Shown here one piece after another: positions 13,110 through 21,273 of a stretch of 36,841 nt of DNA (positions within the stretch are counted from its first letter, which is position 1; the number at the start of each line of letters is the position of its first letter). The translations under genes and the position numbers were made by a program. This DNA is from a virus. The stretch spans positions 1 to 36,841 of IMG/VR virus record IMGVR_UViG_3300025030_000278. One strand, given 5' to 3'. The notes beneath the pieces were generated by a model. That model worked only from the letters and a program-made list of their open reading frames with translations, made no database searches and had not been told where the DNA came from.

Positions 13110-14276
13110 TTAGCGTATTATTTGAAACAAATTATTGCTTACCTCAAGCGTGAACGTGTAGCCGCCCACCACAATACTATATAAATACGTGCCTTCTTCC
13201 AAAGGCAAGAGCGTAGCCTGAGCGCCGAGCAGGTGCAGCACGGTGAGGATGTCGTTCCTGATAGCCCGCTCCACCGCCGACGCCGACAGCGTACGGCTGA
13301 TAAAATCCAGGTTCACCCTCGCCGCCTTCGACATGCCCGGCAGCTTTTGCGTGGTACCGACAAACTTTTCGGCGAGTTGATAGACTTCCCTCGTTTCCCA
13401 TTCCGCCCGCAGGGCCTCGCTGCCTTTTTCGATTGCGGCCAGGCCGGGCTTGTCGAAATTGTAATATGGGTGGTCTTCCTCCACCAGCTTGCCCGTCCTG
13501 CCCGGATTATTTCGGAACCCTTTCGGCGGCTCGAAATCGAGCGCCTCCGAGCCGGTCGGCGCTTCGTCCGTCTGGATGACGATGCACCTACATCTCCACC
13601 CGTTGGGCGGCATAAATGTGTCCCAAAATGTGCTTTGGACGGGGTATATCCTGCCATCCAATGCACGGTGCGATTCCCTTACCCGCTCGTCGCCAGCGGT
13701 TTCGTAGCGCAGGTTGGGGTAGAGATAGGCCCGCTTTTCGATGTCCCGCCACTTGGCGGCGCTGTTGGCGCTCGCCAGGGTAGTCTGCAATTCCGCTTCG
13801 AGATAGTCCCGGTGGTGCCTTCTAACCGCTCTTTTGCCCTCCTTTAAAAAGTCGTTCAGCGGCAGTTTACGGAGGGTTTTCAATTCCTCGGTGAGCGTGG
13901 CCAGCTTGCCGCCCGAAAAGGTGCTGGCGCTTCGCTTCAAGCGTTCCATCAGGTCAAATTCCAGCCAGTCTGCCGGGCCGGTGAGCCGTTTCCCGTAGCC
14001 CGCCTCGGCGAACTGCCGGAAGCGGCTGTAATATTCCCGCCATAGCGGGGCGTCGAGGGCGTTGGCCTTCCACTTGCCGCCATGCAAGCGTTTCAGGAAA
14101 TCATCCTCCATCGGGGCGGGGATGCGGCGGAAGCGGTTGTCGAAATTGGCGTCTGCGAGGAGTGTCACCCCCCCTGCCCCCCCCTGAGGGGGGTTGCACG
14201 ACGGGCAGGTGCAGGTAGCGCCGTGGGCCATCAGCGCCCGGAGGTCGTATTGCCGTATGTATTGGCGGTTGGTCAC
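13110..14276 (-). CDS. Minor head protein, Mu F-like head morphogenesis
   Basis: A 388-residue protein. The middle region (about residues 150-270) is the phage Mu protein F-like domain: helical lead-in (YLEAELQTTLASANSAAKW), R-Y-E-T-A-G-D-E-R-V-R-E-S-H-R-A-L-D-G, then FWDTFMPPNGWRCRCIVIQ. These correspond to 'yrtvgD.rvR..H..ldG' and 'p.p..gwnCrC'. It acts at the portal vertex in early capsid assembly. The start codon is GTG (14274-14276), overlapping the portal stop as GTGA. A GC palindrome (14166-14194) encodes the NPPQGGAGGV stretch near the N terminus, after a CTCPSC motif. Confidence 0.88.
   Translation of the reverse strand: MTNRQYIRQYDLRALMAHGATCTCPSCNPPQGGAGGVTLLADANFDNRFRRIPAPMEDDFLKRLHGGKWKANALDAPLWREYYSRFRQFAEAGYGKRLTGPADWLEFDLMERLKRSASTFSGGKLATLTEELKTLRKLPLNDFLKEGKRAVRRHHRDYLEAELQTTLASANSAAKWRDIEKRAYLYPNLRYETAGDERVRESHRALDGRIYPVQSTFWDTFMPPNGWRCRCIVIQTDEAPTGSEALDFEPPKGFRNNPGRTGKLVEEDHPYYNFDKPGLAAIEKGSEALRAEWETREVYQLAEKFVGTTQKLPGMSKAARVNLDFISRTLSASAVERAIRNDILTVLHLLGAQATLLPLEEGTYLYSIVVGGYTFTLEVSNNLFQIIR
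14166..14194. repeat. GC palindrome inserted in frame in the F-like gene
   Basis: CCCCCC (14179-14184), TGA, GGGGGG (14188-14193), preceded by a CACCCCCCCTG tract, is of the same type as the palindromes at 21695-21737 and 28824-28840 between tail genes. Here it is read through as coding sequence. Confidence 0.6.
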
Positions 14277-15511
14277 TTGCTTGGCTTTGGCTTGGCTTCT
14301 TCTTCCTCCTCCTCTATTTCTTCCGGCTCGTCTTCTTCCGGCAAATCATCGGCGCTCGGCATCGGAATCCCGCTCGTCTCATACCACCACGACAGGCCCA
14401 CCGGCACGGCATTCCTTTTCAGGATTTCGCCTAATTCGAGCGTCTCCTTTTTCGACATGTTCTCCTCCTCCTCGAAAGCCCAGGAGCCGCCAGCGACCGG
14501 GAAGCCGATGCGTTCCAGGTAGGGCGTCAGCTTTTCGTTGAGGATGGACAGCACGAATTTCCGGTCGTCTTTGTGCAATTCTTCCTGCACCTGCTGGTGT
14601 ACGACGCCCTGTGCGTAGCCGGAGGTTTTCGCCTCGGTGGTGGTCATCGTGTTGCCCAGGATGGTGATGGCAATATCCTCGTCGCAGGTCTGGTGCAGCA
14701 TCTTGAAGATGTCCACGCCTTGGCCCACGCCAGCGGGGTACTGGAATTCAATCTGCGCATCGTCTGGACTGACGATGTACCCGGCAGCGCCCATCTTGTC
14801 GAGGGCATCTTCCAGCACGGTGCGGGTCTCCTCGTTGTTGTACTTCCCGTGACGGAATGGCATCCCGAACACCTGCGCAAACTCCGCCCAGTTTCCATAG
14901 TTGCCCCGCTTCACGATGACCGGAAAACAGCATTCTAAAATCCATCCCAAATCCTCGTCCTCGCCCGCCTCGATGGTGAGTGCGTCGAACGGCTTTTCCC
15001 GGTACTTGATGCCGTCCGTGTCTGTCGAGTTTTTTGTCACGATGCCGAAGCGCGGCTTCACGTGCCGCCTGTCCACGAGTTTCGTGTGGCCCTTGCCGTC
15101 CCTTCCCCAATCCAGTTCGATGAGGCTATGCCCCCAAAAGCGGCTTTCCATCACCAGCCGCACGAGCATGTCGAAAAAGGTTTTGTCGGTGAGCGCTTCC
15201 ACGTCTTCCATGCGCTTCTCGTTTACGGTGAAACAAAGGCGGCGGTTGGTCACTGCCGTGATGCGCTTTTCGATGCAGCGTTTCAGGAAGCCGTCTAACA
15301 GGATGTCGGCATAGAGGTCGTAGAGCGTTTGCCGCTGCTGTCCGAAGCCCTCGGCGGCTTGCAGGGCGTTGCGCCATTTGTCAACGTCCTGCGTCTGCCG
15401 GGTGATGGGGCGGACGCTGATGTTGTTGACCACCACCATCTTTTTGAACTTGTCGGAGGGCGTGATGTCGCCACCGAACATTCCCTTTAAGTATGAAAAC
15501 CAATTAGCCAT
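14273..15511 (-). CDS. Portal protein, Mu gp29-like (DUF935)
   Basis: A 412-residue portal. Signatures of the DUF935/Mu gp29 family: N-terminal linker, the long helical stem region (LLDGFLKRCIEKRITAVTNR), ESRFWGHSLIELDW, FGMPFRHGKYN, and ILGNTMTTTEAKTSGYAQG with the following VHQQVQEEL helix. The portal forms the dodecameric ring through which DNA is packaged and binds TerL and the head-tail connector. The C terminus ends in a highly acidic tail (EEDEPEEIEEEEEEAKPK). The ATG lies on CAT 15509-15511. Confidence 0.92.
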   Translation of the reverse strand: MANWFSYLKGMFGGDITPSDKFKKMVVVNNISVRPITRQTQDVDKWRNALQAAEGFGQQRQTLYDLYADILLDGFLKRCIEKRITAVTNRRLCFTVNEKRMEDVEALTDKTFFDMLVRLVMESRFWGHSLIELDWGRDGKGHTKLVDRRHVKPRFGIVTKNSTDTDGIKYREKPFDALTIEAGEDEDLGWILECCFPVIVKRGNYGNWAEFAQVFGMPFRHGKYNNEETRTVLEDALDKMGAAGYIVSPDDAQIEFQYPAGVGQGVDIFKMLHQTCDEDIAITILGNTMTTTEAKTSGYAQGVVHQQVQEELHKDDRKFVLSILNEKLTPYLERIGFPVAGGSWAFEEEENMSKKETLELGEILKRNAVPVGLSWWYETSGIPMPSADDLPEEDEPEEIEEEEEEAKPKPSK

Positions 15512-15623
15512 TTTGAGGCGATTTAAGCGGCGCAGGGTTTTTACCGTCCTCTGTGCCGTGAAATTGTTTTTAATTGAAATTGAAAGACATTAAAAATAGT
15601 CTCGGCCATTTTTGAGGCTTGTC

Positions 15624-16034
15624 TCAAAAGTGCGTCGCCGTCTTTTCATGTCCCCCCCACGTAATTTTCAGTTCCTTCGTTTCGGCCCGCCTGGGCAGGT
15701 CGTCGTAGGTCTCCATTTTCTGCACCGCCTTCAGCCACGACTTGGCGGCGGCGTAGCGCTCCTGCCGGTCGGACATGTCCACGCCCGCCTGGCAAGCGGC
15801 CACGATTCGGTAAACGGCGATGTCCACGCAGCACTGCAAGACCATTTGGTGCCGGGCTGCGCCGGAGGCGGCAAAGATGGTCTCGGTGTCGTAGCTGTCG
15901 AACAGGTACGCTTTGGCCTCGGCCTCGGCTGCGCTCAGGGCGGCGGTGACGGTGGCGGCGGTGGCCCTCGTTATCTCGTCGAGTTCGTCCACCAGGATGG
16001 ATAGCGTTAAGTCTGCTTTTGCGAGGAATGCCAT
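15624..16034 (-). CDS. Mu gp36-like protein (DUF1320)
   Basis: A 136-residue protein of the DUF1320 / Mu gp36 type: helical, with EITRATAATVTAALSAAEAE, AKAYLFDSYD and the HQMVLQCCVDIAVYRIV segment matching 'l...v.diA.y.L'. In Mu-like phages it is a head-completion/adaptor component. The C-terminal tail has KITWGGHEKT. About 110 bases without a gene separate it from the portal start. Confidence 0.75.
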   Translation of the reverse strand: MAFLAKADLTLSILVDELDEITRATAATVTAALSAAEAEAKAYLFDSYDTETIFAASGAARHQMVLQCCVDIAVYRIVAACQAGVDMSDRQERYAAAKSWLKAVQKMETYDDLPRRAETKELKITWGGHEKTATHF

Positions 16035-16045
16035 ATCGTTAGTTT

Positions 16046-16243
16046 TTAAAACGGTAAATCTTCTTCGTCCACTTCCCGGAACGGCTTCGCCCCGAAAAAG
16101 TAATCAAATCCATCTTCGTTTTCGTCTTGCAAGGCACATTCTTCGCAGACGGGGTTTCCGTCCTCGTCAAAATGGTCTGCCAGGTTGTCGCAGTGTATGC
16201 AAATATCATCCGGCGACGGGCAAAGTGGTTGGTCTTGTTTCAT
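16046..16243 (-). CDS. Small acidic four-Cys (zinc-finger-like) protein
   Basis: A 65-residue protein with a CIHC...CEEC cluster (Cys-x2-Cys, 15 residues, Cys-x2-Cys), likely binding zinc, and a strongly acidic C-terminal half (EVDEEDLPF). The start chosen is CAT 16241-16243, one base after the terminase stop; the longer frame would overlap terminase by about 100 bases. Function unknown. Confidence 0.6.
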   Translation of the reverse strand: MKQDQPLCPSPDDICIHCDNLADHFDEDGNPVCEECALQDENEDGFDYFFGAKPFREVDEEDLPF

Positions 16244-16244
16244 G

Positions 16245-17765
16245 TCAAAACTTGTATTTGGCACCCCGCCTGTTCGTCCCGACCGCAATCGGTGCAAGCT
16301 GGCGGAGCTTGGTGTTGATGATGTAGTAAGCGCCCTCGACGGCATCGGGGCCGTCGTCGTGGGCGTTCAGGGCCGGTTCGATGGCCTCGAATTGTTCTTT
16401 GAGGCGCTGCATGTGCGGGTCGCCGATTTCGGCTTCGTTGAAAATCAGGCTACCGACCCGGTTCAGCGGTTCGAGCGCCGCTTCGATGCGGCTGAACTTG
16501 TCGGGCTTGGCCCTGCGGTCGTCGGCGATGCTCACATGATAGCCCTTCGTTAATTCGACCTTTAAAAGAGCGGGCTTGAACACGTCCTGATACCAGGGGT
16601 CTTGAAGGCCGTTCACCTCTACGAAGTTATAGACCGGGACTTTCCCCCCGATGTAATCGTGTATGTCGTAAAACCAATTGATAGCCGCCGCCAGGGTAGC
16701 CTGTTCGAGGAAAGCCTTGATAATGTACAGCCTTCCCTCCGCCATACCGCAGAGAACGAGGGCTTTGTAGTCGCCTTTTTTCGATGCGGTTGACTTGTAA
16801 GATGCGTCCATGTAAGCCGCCAACAGTCGGAACTTTGACCAGGCGGGTATTTTTCCGAAGCGCAGGTCTTTGAAGACTGCGCCCTGGGTGATGGGGTTGT
16901 TGAAATATTCCTTTTGCCCGCTGGCGTAGCTGATTTTCGAGAGCATGTAGTTGACCTGCTCCAGGGTGTAGCGTTCTTTCCAGGTCGGTTTGCCGTGTTT
17001 GTCGAGGATGTTCACCTTCTTGAAATAGTCGGCGACCCGCCCGGCCTTCACAACGATGCTTTCCTTGCTGATGATGTTGCCCACCACGATAAACCGTTTT
17101 GTTCCGGTGATGGACATGGTCGGGAAAAGCGCCTGCTCCACCCAGTTCCACTTTTTTTCAATCCTTGCCTGGTTGCGGCTTTCCTCGTCGGTGTCTATGT
17201 CGTCCACCACGATGTAGTCGGGCCGCTTTTCTTCGTTCCTCGTTCCCCTGGGGCTTTGCCCTGCGCCGATGGCCCGGAAGCTCACCGAGTCGCCGGTTAC
17301 GAACTTGCCCCGCTCCCATTCCCGCCAACTGCGCTGTTTTCCGAAATCGGAAACAAAACGCTGGTTGTGTTCCAGGTTGACTTGGATGGGCATGAGCAGT
17401 TCGCAGGCGTTGTCGTAGCTGTGCGACACGAGCAGCATGTTTGACATTCGCTTGTTGGCCATCTCGAACAGGGGGAGCATCAGGCCGAAAACGACGGACT
17501 TGGCGTGTTCCCGTGCAAGCGCCATGCACATATATATATTGTCGGACTTGATGACCTTGTTGACGGCCTGGATATGAAACGGGGCGAACTCCGCCGAGGC
17601 GTAGTTGGGGAAGTAGTATTTTGCAAAGGCCACAAAGTCGCCTTGCAGCCTGGCGATGCGCCGGGACTTGTCGCCGTCCGTCTCCACCGGGACGGGCGTT
17701 TCCCGGTGCAGGTTTTTGATGTAATCGTCCCAGAGTTGCAGGGACTGGCGGTCTGTCTGCTTCAT
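16245..17765 (-). CDS. Large terminase subunit (TerL), Mu gp28-like
   Basis: A 506-residue packaging motor. ATPase: an atypical Walker A (AREHAKS, residues 84-90, Lys89) and Walker B IVVDDID (Asp188/Asp189). The C-terminal RNase-H-like nuclease has acidic residues at Asp320 (AYMDASY), Glu383 (FVEVNG) and the Asp470-474 cluster (HDDGPDA). It would cut and translocate concatemer or integrated phage DNA into the head, as in Mu headful packaging. The start is ATG 17765, overlapping the small-terminase stop; a longer frame would run back into that gene. Confidence 0.92.
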   Translation of the reverse strand: MKQTDRQSLQLWDDYIKNLHRETPVPVETDGDKSRRIARLQGDFVAFAKYYFPNYASAEFAPFHIQAVNKVIKSDNIYMCMALAREHAKSVVFGLMLPLFEMANKRMSNMLLVSHSYDNACELLMPIQVNLEHNQRFVSDFGKQRSWREWERGKFVTGDSVSFRAIGAGQSPRGTRNEEKRPDYIVVDDIDTDEESRNQARIEKKWNWVEQALFPTMSITGTKRFIVVGNIISKESIVVKAGRVADYFKKVNILDKHGKPTWKERYTLEQVNYMLSKISYASGQKEYFNNPITQGAVFKDLRFGKIPAWSKFRLLAAYMDASYKSTASKKGDYKALVLCGMAEGRLYIIKAFLEQATLAAAINWFYDIHDYIGGKVPVYNFVEVNGLQDPWYQDVFKPALLKVELTKGYHVSIADDRRAKPDKFSRIEAALEPLNRVGSLIFNEAEIGDPHMQRLKEQFEAIEPALNAHDDGPDAVEGAYYIINTKLRQLAPIAVGTNRRGAKYKF

Positions 17766-18241
17766 ATCCGACTTTTGATGAAACCATCTTGCAGGACGCC
17801 GATTTCTTTGAGGATTTCGAGGGCTGCGCCATTCTGCCTCGACCAATCGTTGAACTTCATAAACACCTCGATGATGTCGGCCACGCTGACCTCTATTTCA
17901 AGGCTTCGGATGGCCCCGGTCAGCTTCACGATGATGTCGGTGTCCTTCGTGCTGATTTGCCCGCCTTGCTCCTCCACCGCTTCGAGGTTCTTGATTTTCC
18001 TTTCCAACATCCGGTAGAGCCGGGCCAGTTGTTCGTAGCGCACCACGAGGAGGCTGCGCTTTTCCTCCTCCCATTTCCCGTCCCGCACCCATTTCACGAT
18101 GGTTTGTTGTGAGACTTTCACCCGCTCGGCCAGTTCTTTTTGTGTGCCGACGACGCCCCTGGTGAAAAGGAGTTTCGCTAAATCCTTTCTTTCCTTTACA
18201 GGCAGGTTGCTACCTTTTGTTTCTGCGATTTCCTGTTTCAT
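17762..18241 (-). CDS. Small terminase subunit with HTH
   Basis: A 159-residue protein, first gene of the leftward head operon. An HTH (about residues 30-56: GTQKELAERVKVSQQTIVKWVRDGKWEEE) is followed by a coiled-coil multimerisation region (RYEQLARLYRMLERKIKNLEA). This is the build of DUF1804/DUF3486-type TerS proteins. TerS recognises phage DNA for packaging and feeds it to TerL. Start chosen at CAT 18239-18241; the ATGA overlap with TerL supports co-expression. Confidence 0.8.
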   Translation of the reverse strand: MKQEIAETKGSNLPVKERKDLAKLLFTRGVVGTQKELAERVKVSQQTIVKWVRDGKWEEEKRSLLVVRYEQLARLYRMLERKIKNLEAVEEQGGQISTKDTDIIVKLTGAIRSLEIEVSVADIIEVFMKFNDWSRQNGAALEILKEIGVLQDGFIKSRI

Positions 18242-18375
18242 GCCCCAAAAATGCACGTTTTTGCATCGAAAGAATCTTTTTGTGTCAATGCAAACAACAA
18301 TTTGCGTAGTGATTGAAACAAAACTTTGCAAGGGCTTGGAAAGCCTGCACGTTTGCAGCGACTTATTTGACAAAT
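18242..18375. promoter_or_regulatory. Divergent late control region between head and capsid/tail operons
   Basis: A 134-base gap between outward-facing terS (leftward) and protease (rightward). A direct repeat TGCACGTTTTTGCATCGA (18252-18269) / TGCACGTTTGCAGCGA (18346-18361) places one copy near each gene start. Further TTTGCA/TGCAAA words lie between. No clear Bacteroidota TAnnTTTG promoter is seen, which fits activator-dependent late promoters. Function is inferred from position. Confidence 0.5.
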
Positions 18376-19422
18376 ATGGCATACAGGGGTAAGAAAATGA
18401 GGGTACACGATGAAAGCCTGAACACCTACGGTTTTCGGGTGCTGACATCGGGCTGGAAAAACAGGGAGCAGTTCCTTGCTAATCCGGTCATGCTGTACAA
18501 TCACGTCCAGCCCTGGATGGAAAACGACAAGGACGGTTTGCCGATCGGCACCTGGGAAGATGTTGCCGTCGAAGCGGATGGCATCATGGCCACCCCGGTG
18601 ATTGACAGCGAGGACAAAGGTTTCGGCGAAGCGGTGGCGGGCAAGGTGGAGCGGGGCGTTATCCGTGCCGCCAGCATCGGCATCCGCATCGTATCCATCA
18701 GCGAAGACCCCTCCGTGATGGTGGCGGGCCAGACCCGCCCGACCGTGACGGAATGGGAACTTCGGGAAATCAGCCTCGTGGACATCCCGGCAAACAAAAA
18801 TTGTGTGGTCCTCTACGATGCGGACGGCAAACAGGTGAACCTGAACGACGCCGCCGACGTGGACAAAGCACTGCCACTTGTCAAACTCGCTAATCAACCA
18901 CAACCTAAGAGAATGGAAAATCAAGATTTGCGATTCGTCGCCGGATTCCTCGGCCTCCAGGCCGGTTGCACCCTTGCCGACGTGCAGGACGCTATTTCCG
19001 ACCTGCGAACCAAAGCCGCCAGCGTTCCAACGCTGCAAGCGGAAATCAAAAAATTCAAGGACGCCGCTAAGGTCGTAGAGACGAACGAAGCGAAGCAACT
19101 GCTCGACGCAGCCCTGACCGGCAAGCGCATCACGAACGAACAGCGCCCGCACCTTGAAACGGTTTTCACTGAAAACCACGAGACCGGCAAAGCCCTGCTC
19201 GCAACCTTCACGGCGAAGGTGGTCAGCCTTTCGGACGTTCCGAACACGCAGGCAAACGGCAGTACCGATTCGTACATCATGAAGTACAACGGAAAGACCT
19301 TCTCCGAACTGTCGAAGACCGAACCGCAGACGCTGACGAAGCTGAAAGACACCAATTTCGAGACTTTCAAGGCCCTGTTCAAAGCCGAGTATGGCAAAGA
19401 ATACGGCACTAAAAGCAAGTAG
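18376..19422 (+). CDS. Prohead protease with C-terminal scaffold
   Basis: A 348-residue protein. The N-terminal ~150 residues are an HK97-type (U35) prohead protease: LYNHVQPW (His43), RAASIGIRI (Ser100) and ELREISLVDIPAN. The rest is a helical scaffold-like region (DLRTKAASVPTLQAEIKKFKDAAK) with a compact C terminus. An in-frame ATG at 18913 (Met180, MENQDLRF) could make free scaffold, as Mu gene Z does inside gene I. Start chosen at ATG 18376 after an A-rich leader; ATG 18397 is an alternative. It is the first gene of the rightward late operon. Confidence 0.85.
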   Translation: MAYRGKKMRVHDESLNTYGFRVLTSGWKNREQFLANPVMLYNHVQPWMENDKDGLPIGTWEDVAVEADGIMATPVIDSEDKGFGEAVAGKVERGVIRAASIGIRIVSISEDPSVMVAGQTRPTVTEWELREISLVDIPANKNCVVLYDADGKQVNLNDAADVDKALPLVKLANQPQPKRMENQDLRFVAGFLGLQAGCTLADVQDAISDLRTKAASVPTLQAEIKKFKDAAKVVETNEAKQLLDAALTGKRITNEQRPHLETVFTENHETGKALLATFTAKVVSLSDVPNTQANGSTDSYIMKYNGKTFSELSKTEPQTLTKLKDTNFETFKALFKAEYGKEYGTKSK

Positions 19423-19482
19423 TCCCGGTGCCGGGCAGGTGGGCGAAAACGCATTTTAAAAACCTTTTAAAGTCAAAATAAA

Positions 19483-20391
19483 ATGGCTGTACAAGTCGAA
19501 CTCTGGAAACCCGAAATCATCGAGTTTCTCGCAAAGGACAATCAATTTTTCAACTACTGCGTGTCGGCGGACGAGTACGTCCTGCAAGGCAAAGTAGTCC
19601 ACATTCCCCAATCGGGCGGCGCTGCCGCCGTGGAGCGCAACCGATCCATCCTGCCTGCTGTTATCGTGAAACGGGCGGATACGGACATCACGTATTCCCT
19701 CGACGAATACACGACTGACCCGGTTCTCATCCCGAACGCTGACGTAGCTGAATTGAGCTACGACAAGCGAATGAGCGTAGTAAGGGAAAACATGGGCAAC
19801 CTGAAAGAGGTGGCGATGGATAACCTTCTGCACCTGTGGTCGCAGAATATCCCTACCGCCAGCAAAATCAAGACCACCGGCTCCTCGACGCACACGGCGA
19901 CGGCCCCCGGTGGCACAGGCACCCGCAAGAACCTGCTGAACGCAGACTTGCGCAGCGCCCAAAAACTACTCAACAACCAAAACGTGGCAAAAGACGGGCG
20001 CTATGTCATCCTGACAGGCGACATGCTCGACCAACTGTTGGCTGACCTCACGGCTGCACAATTGTACGCCTTCAAGGATACCGCCAACGTGGAAAACGGC
20101 GCTGTGGGCAGGCTGTGGGGATTTTCCATCCTGGAACGCTCGACCTGCACGGTGTTCGACACTTCCGACGCCATCAAGTTGCCGGAAGCTGCGGGCGCTA
20201 CGACCGACAATATCGGCTGCATTTTTTGGCAGCGTGACATGGTGGAGCGGGCGCTCGGAACGATTAACATGTTCGAGCAAATCGGAGCACCGGAATACTA
20301 CGGTGACATCTATTCCTTCCTCGTGCGTTTGGGCGGTCGCAACCGCAGGACGGACAACAAAGGAATCGGGGTCATCCTCGCAGATGCTTAA
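19483..20391 (+). CDS. Major capsid protein
   Basis: A 302-residue protein placed directly after the protease/scaffold, as expected for the major capsid gene. The length suits an HK97-fold subunit. Features include an N-terminal helix (ELWKPEIIEFLAKDNQFFNY), a hydrophobic beta region (GKVVHIPQSGG), AVERNRS, and a C-terminal GAPEYYGDIYSFLVRLGGRN. It follows an A-rich leader (CATTTTAAAAACCTTTTAAA) like that before the tiny gene at 4959. Confidence 0.8.
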   Translation: MAVQVELWKPEIIEFLAKDNQFFNYCVSADEYVLQGKVVHIPQSGGAAAVERNRSILPAVIVKRADTDITYSLDEYTTDPVLIPNADVAELSYDKRMSVVRENMGNLKEVAMDNLLHLWSQNIPTASKIKTTGSSTHTATAPGGTGTRKNLLNADLRSAQKLLNNQNVAKDGRYVILTGDMLDQLLADLTAAQLYAFKDTANVENGAVGRLWGFSILERSTCTVFDTSDAIKLPEAAGATTDNIGCIFWQRDMVERALGTINMFEQIGAPEYYGDIYSFLVRLGGRNRRTDNKGIGVILADA

Positions 20392-20400
20392 TCCAACCAA

Positions 20401-20431
20401 GTGACCGGGTGACTTCAAGTTACCCGGTTAC
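20401..20431. repeat. Hairpin after the capsid gene
   Basis: GTGACCGGGTGAC (20401-20413) pairs with GTTACCCGGTTAC (20419-20431), a 13-bp stem including G-T wobbles, loop TTCAA. There is no T-run, so it is more likely an mRNA-stability or repeat element than a terminator. Confidence 0.55.
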
Positions 20432-20451
20432 TATGGCTAAAAACTTTTCTG

Positions 20452-20694
20452 ATGGATACGAAAGACATTTTCGACGCTTATCCCGACGTGAAAGAAATCT
20501 TTGTGGGCAAGGACGGCAAGAACCAGGAGCAGGCTTTTTTTACCTTCCGCCACGCCATGAACTTCGCAGGCGGAAAAGAGGACAACGTGAAGGCGGTGAA
20601 GCGGAGCGACAAAAGCGACAAAAGTCCTGCGGCTGAAAAGGCGCAAGACCCTGCCGAAAAAGCGCCGGTTAACGTGTCGAAAAAGGGACAATAA
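20452..20694 (+). CDS. Small protein after the major capsid gene
   Basis: An 80-residue protein: a folded N-terminal part (FDAYPDVKEIFVGKDGKNQE, FFTFRHAMNFA) and a disordered Lys/Ala/Ser-rich tail. It occupies the place of head-decoration or adaptor genes in Mu-like phages, but nothing in the sequence proves it. It uses an A-rich leader. Confidence 0.5.
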   Translation: MDTKDIFDAYPDVKEIFVGKDGKNQEQAFFTFRHAMNFAGGKEDNVKAVKRSDKSDKSPAAEKAQDPAEKAPVNVSKKGQ

Positions 20695-20755
20695 CCCCCC
20701 TCCAACTGCCCTGAACAACTTCATTTTTTCACTAATTACCATAAATCGCTAAACG

Positions 20756-21175
20756 ATGAAAAAAGTATCATACCTGTTGACTTTCGCCGCTATGCTGGCG
20801 TTTTTCACTTTTACCATTTTCCTGCCCGGAAACAACCTGCTGGCGCAGGATGAACCCGCTGATAGCACTGTCATCCCCGGCAATGCCGTGACTTACCAGG
20901 TCATCAGCACCGACCCGGAATCCGGGGCTATGGTGCTGGCGCAGGTGGAGCCGCCTGGTGAGAGCGTTTTCAAAAAGATATGGGATTGGTTTCAGAAAAA
21001 CGGCGCTGCCATCATAGCGATAATCGTCTCGCTGTTTTCAGTAATCGAGGTAGTCGTCAGACTGACGCCGACGAAAAATGACGATGCGGCGTTTGCCTGG
21101 CTCAGGGCCATTTTTGACAGCATTTTTCCGAACCTGAAAGCTGGCGGCGGCACCCACCCAACTCCGAAAGCATAA
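20756..21175 (+). CDS. Exported membrane protein with Q-rule signal peptide
   Basis: A 139-residue protein. N-terminal signal MKKVSYLLTFAAMLAF... with predicted cleavage before Gln (LLA|QDEP). The middle is extended; a membrane segment AAIIAIIVSLFSVIEVVV lies at about residues 83-100, followed by an amphipathic C-terminal helix. It could be a phage membrane/lysis-associated protein; no family is recognised. Being exported, it is unlikely to be a virion structural part despite its place between capsid and tail genes. Confidence 0.6.
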   Translation: MKKVSYLLTFAAMLAFFTFTIFLPGNNLLAQDEPADSTVIPGNAVTYQVISTDPESGAMVLAQVEPPGESVFKKIWDWFQKNGAAIIAIIVSLFSVIEVVVRLTPTKNDDAAFAWLRAIFDSIFPNLKAGGGTHPTPKA

Positions 21176-21221
21176 GCAACCATCAACCGGCGCTTCCCCG
21201 TGCATCCCGAAAGGGCGGCAA

Positions 21222-21243
21222 CCTCCGCCATCAAAAGCGGAGG
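21222..21243. repeat. Short hairpin before the next exported gene
   Basis: CCTCCGC (21222-21228) and GCGGAGG (21237-21243) form a 7-bp stem with an 8-base loop. A purine/A-rich stretch and the start at 21274 follow, as with other hairpin-plus-A-rich leaders in this operon. Confidence 0.5.
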
Positions 21244-21273
21244 CCAGGGGAGGCAACAAAAAAAAATCCTTCG

